Assembly (NCBI GenBank): GCA_002205965.3 | Contig: NADL03000604.1 | Location: forward strand, 1,240,001 to 1,304,000 | DNA length: 64,000 bases | Source of the DNA: Kappaphycus alvarezii | Taxonomy: Eukaryota; Rhodophyta; Florideophyceae; Gigartinales; Solieriaceae | Direction of reading: 5' to 3' | Part shown: one piece after another, positions 58,561 to 64,000 of the stretch | How the letters are laid out: each line of letters begins with the position of its first letter | Position numbering within the stretch: position 1 is the first letter of the stretch | Position numbers and translations under genes: made by a program | Notes under the pieces: model-generated | What the model was told of the DNA's origin: nothing | The model's input: the letters and a program-made list of their open reading frames with translations, nothing else | Database searches by the model: none

Positions 58561-59187
58561 GCTTTGCTGAGGTCACCATTGCGAAGAATACTTGACGCAA
58601 AGGTACTTGAAATAACAGAAGATTCATGACGGATGGTTGGAACATTGCGTTACGAAAGAAATAAAATCAACTTGCGAATGATCAATGGATTGATCAGAAT
58701 CTGTCCCGAAAAAAGAATGGGGATAGGAAAGCTCTCAAGCAAGAGAGCCCTTCATTCATGATGAGAGAGGGAAGTACCCTCAACATAACCATTGATGAAG
58801 TCCACCAGAGACTGCTGCAATTCTGTGGTCTGTCTAAGAACTTGCCCGAAAACCATATTTGTACACCTTTTTGCAAGTGCAAATTAATGATGGTTTAATG
58901 CTTTCAAATTTCTGGGGTTTTAAGTGTTTCCCTTTAGTACCAGTTTATGTCCTTTTGTTGGGTGGCCTAATATTTTTTCGCTCTTTGTTTTTTTGGATCC
59001 CACTGTAAACCTTTTTTAAATTTTTGATTTTTTTCAATTTTCAAGTAAGAGTCACAATTAATTTGATAATTCAATTTTCAATTTACTCAGAACAAGATCA
59101 AATATCGAGATTGGATCTAACCAAATCTAATTTGAAACGACCTTTAAACGAATTTCCAGCCTTTTGGCGCCGTAAATGTGAATCGCT

Positions 59188-59882
59188 TTAGAAGCTGCGT
59201 TTGCACTCCTGACAGTACGGCGGATTTTTCTTGTTCAGTGAGCGGTTCTTGTGCTTGCACTTCTGTAAATGGTCGAAGTAGGCTTTAGACCCGTTTCGAA
59301 AAACCTTGTTAAGGTTACAGGTCCTCTTCTTTACAGCCGTACGTGCGGAAGGAGCCCTAGTAACCCCAGCACGATGAGCAAATCGAGAGTCAGCTTTCAG
59401 CGGTAGGCGCAGCGGGGCTCTAGAAGTAGGTTTGTAAGCATTTTCAGCCGTAGAATGATACGTAAGATCAAGTACTGAAAATTGACGACGTGTCACACGT
59501 GGAAGATCTAAAATCTGAATTTGGCTTGAACCTGAATTCATATGTGCAGTACGTGAAACTGAACTTGAAATTAAAGGGACACCTGTCGTTACTTGGTTGG
59601 CCGAAGATGCAAACCTCAGATTGGTTTGCGAAGTTGATATTTGCAGTCCACGTGGATGCTCCTGATTGGCCGGCGAACCTGCGACACTTGGCGAAACTGG
59701 AGTGACGCTCGTGTTTGCGGTGCTTACAGTCGGATTTGGGTTGATGCTGACAGATGTTTGAAGCTTACACAGTGTAGATCGGGATTCTAATCTTGTTCTG
59801 GCTTGGGCTACGTGGCCGCACGATCGAATCGATGCCCTTATTAGCCACTGGATAGTTTTTAAAAAGAATTTAAAAAATAAAA
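59188..59882 (-). CDS. Ser/Thr-rich open frame with zinc-finger-like C-terminus
   Basis: The minus frame is open for about 231 codons (59882 to the stop at 59188), long for this decayed AT-rich stretch. The first ATG is at 59541, giving 117 residues, but the frame before it also looks coding: QWLIRASIRSCGHVAQARTR, then Ser/Thr/Pro-rich sequence. The C-terminus has TCNLNKVFRNGSKAYFDHLQ, a C2H2-like finger lacking its second Cys, and YCQECKRSF followed by a stop. Beyond the stop the frame continues with DSHLRRQK as if a second finger was cut. It is likely a broken gag-associated or host zinc-finger protein; the family is not identified. Confidence 0.35.
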
Positions 59883-60499
59883 TTTAGAATTTAAAAAAAA
59901 AATTTTGTCAGTATTTACCGGCTTACATGTGACTTGAAAAAACGCGGAAGTAGGACAAATAGGTATACTTTCACTATCGATAAGCAAATAGAAGTACTTC
60001 TTAATTTCCGCGAAAAACGGTAAATCTGGATTGTCGCGAAAATTCAAATGATAAAAAGCAGACTGCCGGCGTTAATGGCGAGCCTGAAAAACTGTAGATG
60101 TTTTTGCCTAGGGTATACAGATCGAGGAGGTTGAAACAAAATTGTAGATGCTTCAGTTCCCAAGGCGGCAAGGCCTTTTATAGGCATTTGGGCTGGGTTC
60201 AGATGATGAGACGGATAAAGTCGTACTGGAGTTTGGATCTTTTTCAAAGGAAATTACGTAAAAATGTTTTACGCTACCTTATTGCCTGTTCAGAAACCTG
60301 TCTACTACGACATTTGTCATATTATGTAAAGATCAAGAAGGAACCCAAGAGGGTTCGGTGAAGTCTTTTCAGTGACTACAAATATTGCAATCACCTAATT
60401 CACCGTTGGTAATTCAAATGGGCATACATATTTAATTGTTTAATGAGTATTATCAATGAAAGTGGTACTTTTCAGACATCCACGAGTATTAATGATCTC

Positions 60500-63200
60500 A
60501 ATAGCATTTCGAATTGAAAACATTTAACCTTTTTACATGGGTTTGGTTACTGAGAATATTCCCAGATTCACATTTTCACGTTCTTACGCAAAATAAAGCC
60601 GAGGAGGTGCAATTTTACCACGATAGCATTCTACAGGATAAAATGGATTGAGAAAGCTGACATGAAAACTATCATGTGTTCGTGTAATCATTTCCGGGGA
60701 AAATTTGAGTCGATGGAAAAAACTTAATTGATTTTACTGAGTTTTTTGAAAGGCTCGCAATACAGTGGGATAAGTGTTCTATACAATGATCATTCTTTTA
60801 AGGAAAACTATTTTGTCGAAAGTCATACTTTCGGACCACCTTCGTAATAAATCGGTCACACTTTATAAACGTATTTGCATGTAACTATGTCCGATTTTTG
60901 TATTAGTTCACTGCTTCCTTAGTATCCAATTAAAATTTCGTAGGAAACTGTTTACCGCCGTATACGGACTTCATAATATTTGCAATAGAATTTCATCCGG
61001 GCTGATACCATAATTGAAAAATGAGGGCGTAAAGGTTATCATTGTATTTATACCGGTGACGTTTGCAACTTCAGAATCAACAAAGTACTCATACTAGTTT
61101 TATTTGGCGGAATTAGAGAATGAGCAGTTCATTTCTTCGGTTTTTTGGTGCATTACTTAAAATTTAGCATCAGTTTGAGGGAGATATGCTCGAAATGGAG
61201 AGAATCTCCGAAATTAGTACCTAAGATAGCAAAAATATTGTTTAGAAATTTCTAATAAAAAACGGATCCCTCCATGAGATTATATAAAGAATAAGTATAT
61301 TGTGGTGATAGATATGACTTCCAGGCAGCTATAAAGCTTTAAATGCATCAAGAATTAGTCTATAGGGAAATAATTTATCATTTCTGAGAGTCTATCAATC
61401 TTTGTAAATATTATAAATTTTCAGTTGTTCTTCTATGGTAGCTAAGTGACTAATTACATCTTTAGATGTGTGCATTTGGATAAAAATGACCCTGAAAGTT
61501 ATAATAAAACGGATTGTTTCTCGTTCGAAGCCTTTTCTCTTTGGTATGTACATGAACTTATTTATTCCATGACTTCCGGCCTTAATTGTTTCCAATAATA
61601 TCTTTGAGTTATTCCTGCGTAGTTGCTGTCATTTAGAAATGCCCCTCAGTCGAATTGAAGTGTTGATAATGTAATAGTTTTTAACAGAAGTTGCCTTCAG
61701 GTATACATATTTTGTTATATAGATATATAAAGTTTTCACGGCGTTCCAGTTGCATTTTTGATTCTTTAAAATTATCTTTGAATGAATCGGTCGTACTTAT
61801 GTATTTTATAGAGCTCTCTCAGGTCTGAATTGACACAGGAGATTTTTGAAGTGTTGTTAGCTTCATCACTTGTATTTTCAAGAGCTTGGTGTGTCAGGTG
61901 CTTATTTCTATTTTTTGGATTGTCTCAAAAGGTAAATCTGCTATTACATTTTATTTTACTGGAATCAACACAAATTTGAAGTCAAACCGGACAAATGCCG
62001 CTAAACATCGGGATTTCCTGACCATTTCAGTAGTCTTGAAATAAGATTTTAACGAGTCTTCAGGCACAGAAACAGATAACGATCAGAGATAAATATAAAT
62101 TTATGCTCATTTTGATATGTTCTTCATCATTTATGTCAATCAATAACAGTGAGTAACCCTTTTCAAAGAACTAGGTAGTTTCGTTCAGCAGTTTTAGAAT
62201 TCAAGATGCAAAAACTGGAGTTCTCCGATTTTTTTACATTAATATTGTCAAGTATAGCTCCGAATTGACGTTTAGAAGGGTCACCTATAACCAAAAAAGG
62301 TAGCTCGTGGCTAAATATGTGAAGAAATGGGGATTATTTAGTTGCTGATTTGAGTTTCTCAAAGGATTTTCCTTGTTCTTCGCTCCATAAAAATGGACGT
62401 GCCTGCCAATTATCTCATTTATTCCGAAAATTTTTAAAAAGATTGGATAATTTTCTTAAAGTGGAAAAAATTAGGAGAAATTGAACTTAAATTTTAGTTC
62501 TAGGATGGGATCAGTTCTCGATAGGGTGAATTTTCTGCGGCTCTATCTCATTACATCTCCCTGAGAGCACGTTTACCTTGTATATACCTTTTAATTACAC
62601 CAAAAAAGAATTTGGTTAGGTAAATTCGATTATATCCTTCGCATAAATTTAACAATTCCTTGATATAATTAAAGTGATCACTCTGTTTTCGCTAAAAAAG
62701 TCCAAATGATTCTTGAAAATGCATTCATGACCTCCATAAAAGACGCCGACTCACTGTTTGATCCGAAAGTTAACATAAAGAATTCAAAATGGACATACCT
62801 CGTTCCAAACGCTGCCTTTAGCAAGTACGAAGTTCAATTTTTGAAAAAAACGTAGCGTTTTAAAATCATTACAAATTTCATTAGTTCGTCGAATAGAGTC
62901 AAAATTTTTGTAGTGAGTTTGTTGAAAGCTCTCTAGTCGACAGAATCACAGAAGTCTCTTCTGTATGAAACATAATTAATAAAATCGAGCCCCAACGGCT
63001 TTCAATAGGTAGAATAAAAACCTTTCTCTTTAGATCATCCAGAGTTTTACTTATATACTTCAACTACCTAATTAAAAGTCAGTAGAAACCTTCATTATAT
63101 GCCTCTCTTCTCGTTATATTCTCAAAACTTGTGCTCCCCATGTAGAGGCTCCTTTGGCGACTGCTTTGTGGGATTCTATCCATTTAATGTGAAAGAGTCG
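60500..63200 (-). mobile_element. Decayed Ty3/gypsy element, minus strand
   Basis: Pieces read leftward in gypsy order. RT: LDDLKRKVFILPIESRWGSI (about 63050-62990) and AFGTRYVHFEFFMLTFGSNS with SASFMEVMNAFSRIIW (about 62815-62700). RNase H/RT connection: ARPFLWSEEQGKSFEKLKSA (about 62405-62345) and FLVIGDPSKRQFGAIL. RNase H: NSKTAERNYLVL. Integrase: LHFEHISLK/YLPQTDAKF near 61150, NYGISPDEILL near 61000, and the C-terminal THDSFHVSFLNPFYPVE near 60690-60640. Every piece is separated by stops, with frame changes. No LTR found; the 5' part may lie beyond the window. Confidence 0.6.
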
Positions 63201-64000
63201 TAATGATTCATTGGTTATTATTATTCTGTTGCATTTTTCCGTTGTCCTTTCAATTATACTTCAACGACATTAAACATTTCAGCTTAATTTTTTGTTTAAT
63301 CGAAAGGCAATTTTTGACTCCCACAAATACTTTTATCGCATCAATTTATGTTAGTTTTATAACCAAACAGGATTTTTGCAACATTTACTTTTACAAAGCC
63401 TTGAATATTAGCAAAACTTTTCCAGGCTATCAAAATGGGGGAGTTTTTCGAAGTTTAAAGTCACAGTGGAATTAGAAAAGTGATTTCTAAATGTAGGATG
63501 CTCTTATAATGCTCTGTTATGGTTTTCATGGGGGTTAAAGCCAGCTGAGAGTCTTCAATTAATTCAGATAAACTATTGGGCCCTTATGAGTAAGACATAC
63601 TTTCCAAAGACAGCAGAGACAAAAAAATTTCCCATGAACTTTTCTCTATATTCCTTCGCAGACTTTTTAACCTATACTTTTAAAATATTCAAAGATGACG
63701 GGACTTAGTATATCTTTGTTGACAAGAAAGGACTAATTGAAATGTCCCGCAGTACTAAAGCTCTTCTTTGACGCGACTAAGAAAAATTTCGCATCTACTC
63801 CTGAATCTGCAATACTTTTATGATATTTCCTTTGCAGAGCTCTTCTTCGGAAATGGTTGACTTTTCCTTCATGCTGATGTTTGGAATGACAGCAAGGATC
63901 CTAATAGAGTCCTTATTGAAGCTTGAAAAATCCTTGACTTGTTTAGACTTTACTAGTTTTTCCATTGCAATTTTATGTTTGGTTTATGTTCCAAAACATT

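Noticed and set aside
63203-63475. 90-codon plus-strand frame
   Set aside because: It begins with a hydrophobic run from AT-rich sequence and lies antisense to the upstream part of the gypsy relic.

Overview
This looks like nuclear DNA of a eukaryote with few, short spliceosomal introns, probably a photosynthetic one. The best guess is a florideophyte red alga of the Chondrus type. Evidence seen: two GT-AG introns of 150 and 108 bp with CTAAC-like branch sites, no operon-like gene packing, eukaryote-only genes (Pontin/RVB1, the Pol I/III subunit AC19, UTP23, an ASC-1-type protein, a PH-domain AGC kinase), and a GatC protein with an organelle-type N-terminus and a plant/cyanobacterial-style tail. 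The alga assignment is inference; no rRNA or plastid marker is present to prove it.

Layout. 1-10.7 kb: a partial coding start at the left edge, decayed Harbinger-type transposon pieces (a Myb-like fragment and a transposase N-terminal fragment), a 23-bp tandem repeat, and a broken C2H2 zinc-finger gene. 11-21.1 kb: the one gene island, with six housekeeping genes in alternating orientation: mitochondrial EF-G2 (+), RUVBL1 (-), RPAC2/AC19 (+), UTP23 (-), GatC (+), ASC-1-like (-). 21.7-36.4 kb: two Ty1/copia blocks. The first is a compound element with two gag-pol sets between one LTR pair. The second is a single element with short LTRs, a target duplication and a tRNA-Met-like primer site. 38.6-40.6 kb: an AKT-like PH plus kinase gene. 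44.8-50.2 kb: a broken Ty3/gypsy element whose left LTR is in pieces. 50.4-54.1 kb: a PIF/Harbinger element with convergent transposase and Myb-like pseudogenes. From about 52.4 kb to the end the DNA is strongly AT-rich and holds a minus-strand copia relic of a fungal-looking type (54.2-58.6 kb), a zinc-finger open frame (59.2-59.9 kb) and a minus-strand gypsy relic (about 60.5-63.2 kb).

How it fits together. The island genes serve core information processes: organelle translation (EF-G2, GatC), RNA polymerase I/III (AC19), rRNA processing (UTP23), chromatin remodelling and assembly (RUVBL1), ribosome quality control or transcription coactivation (ASC-1). They are not an operon. A pentanucleotide, CAGTA/TACTG, often in both orientations side by side, recurs across the window. 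In the island it lies in the gaps where genes start (10.8, 15.7-15.9, 19.25, 21.3-21.5 kb) and is missing from the three gaps where genes end. This is the most interesting unexplained pattern here. I did not find a convincing new multi-gene system; outside the island the window is mainly decayed transposons.
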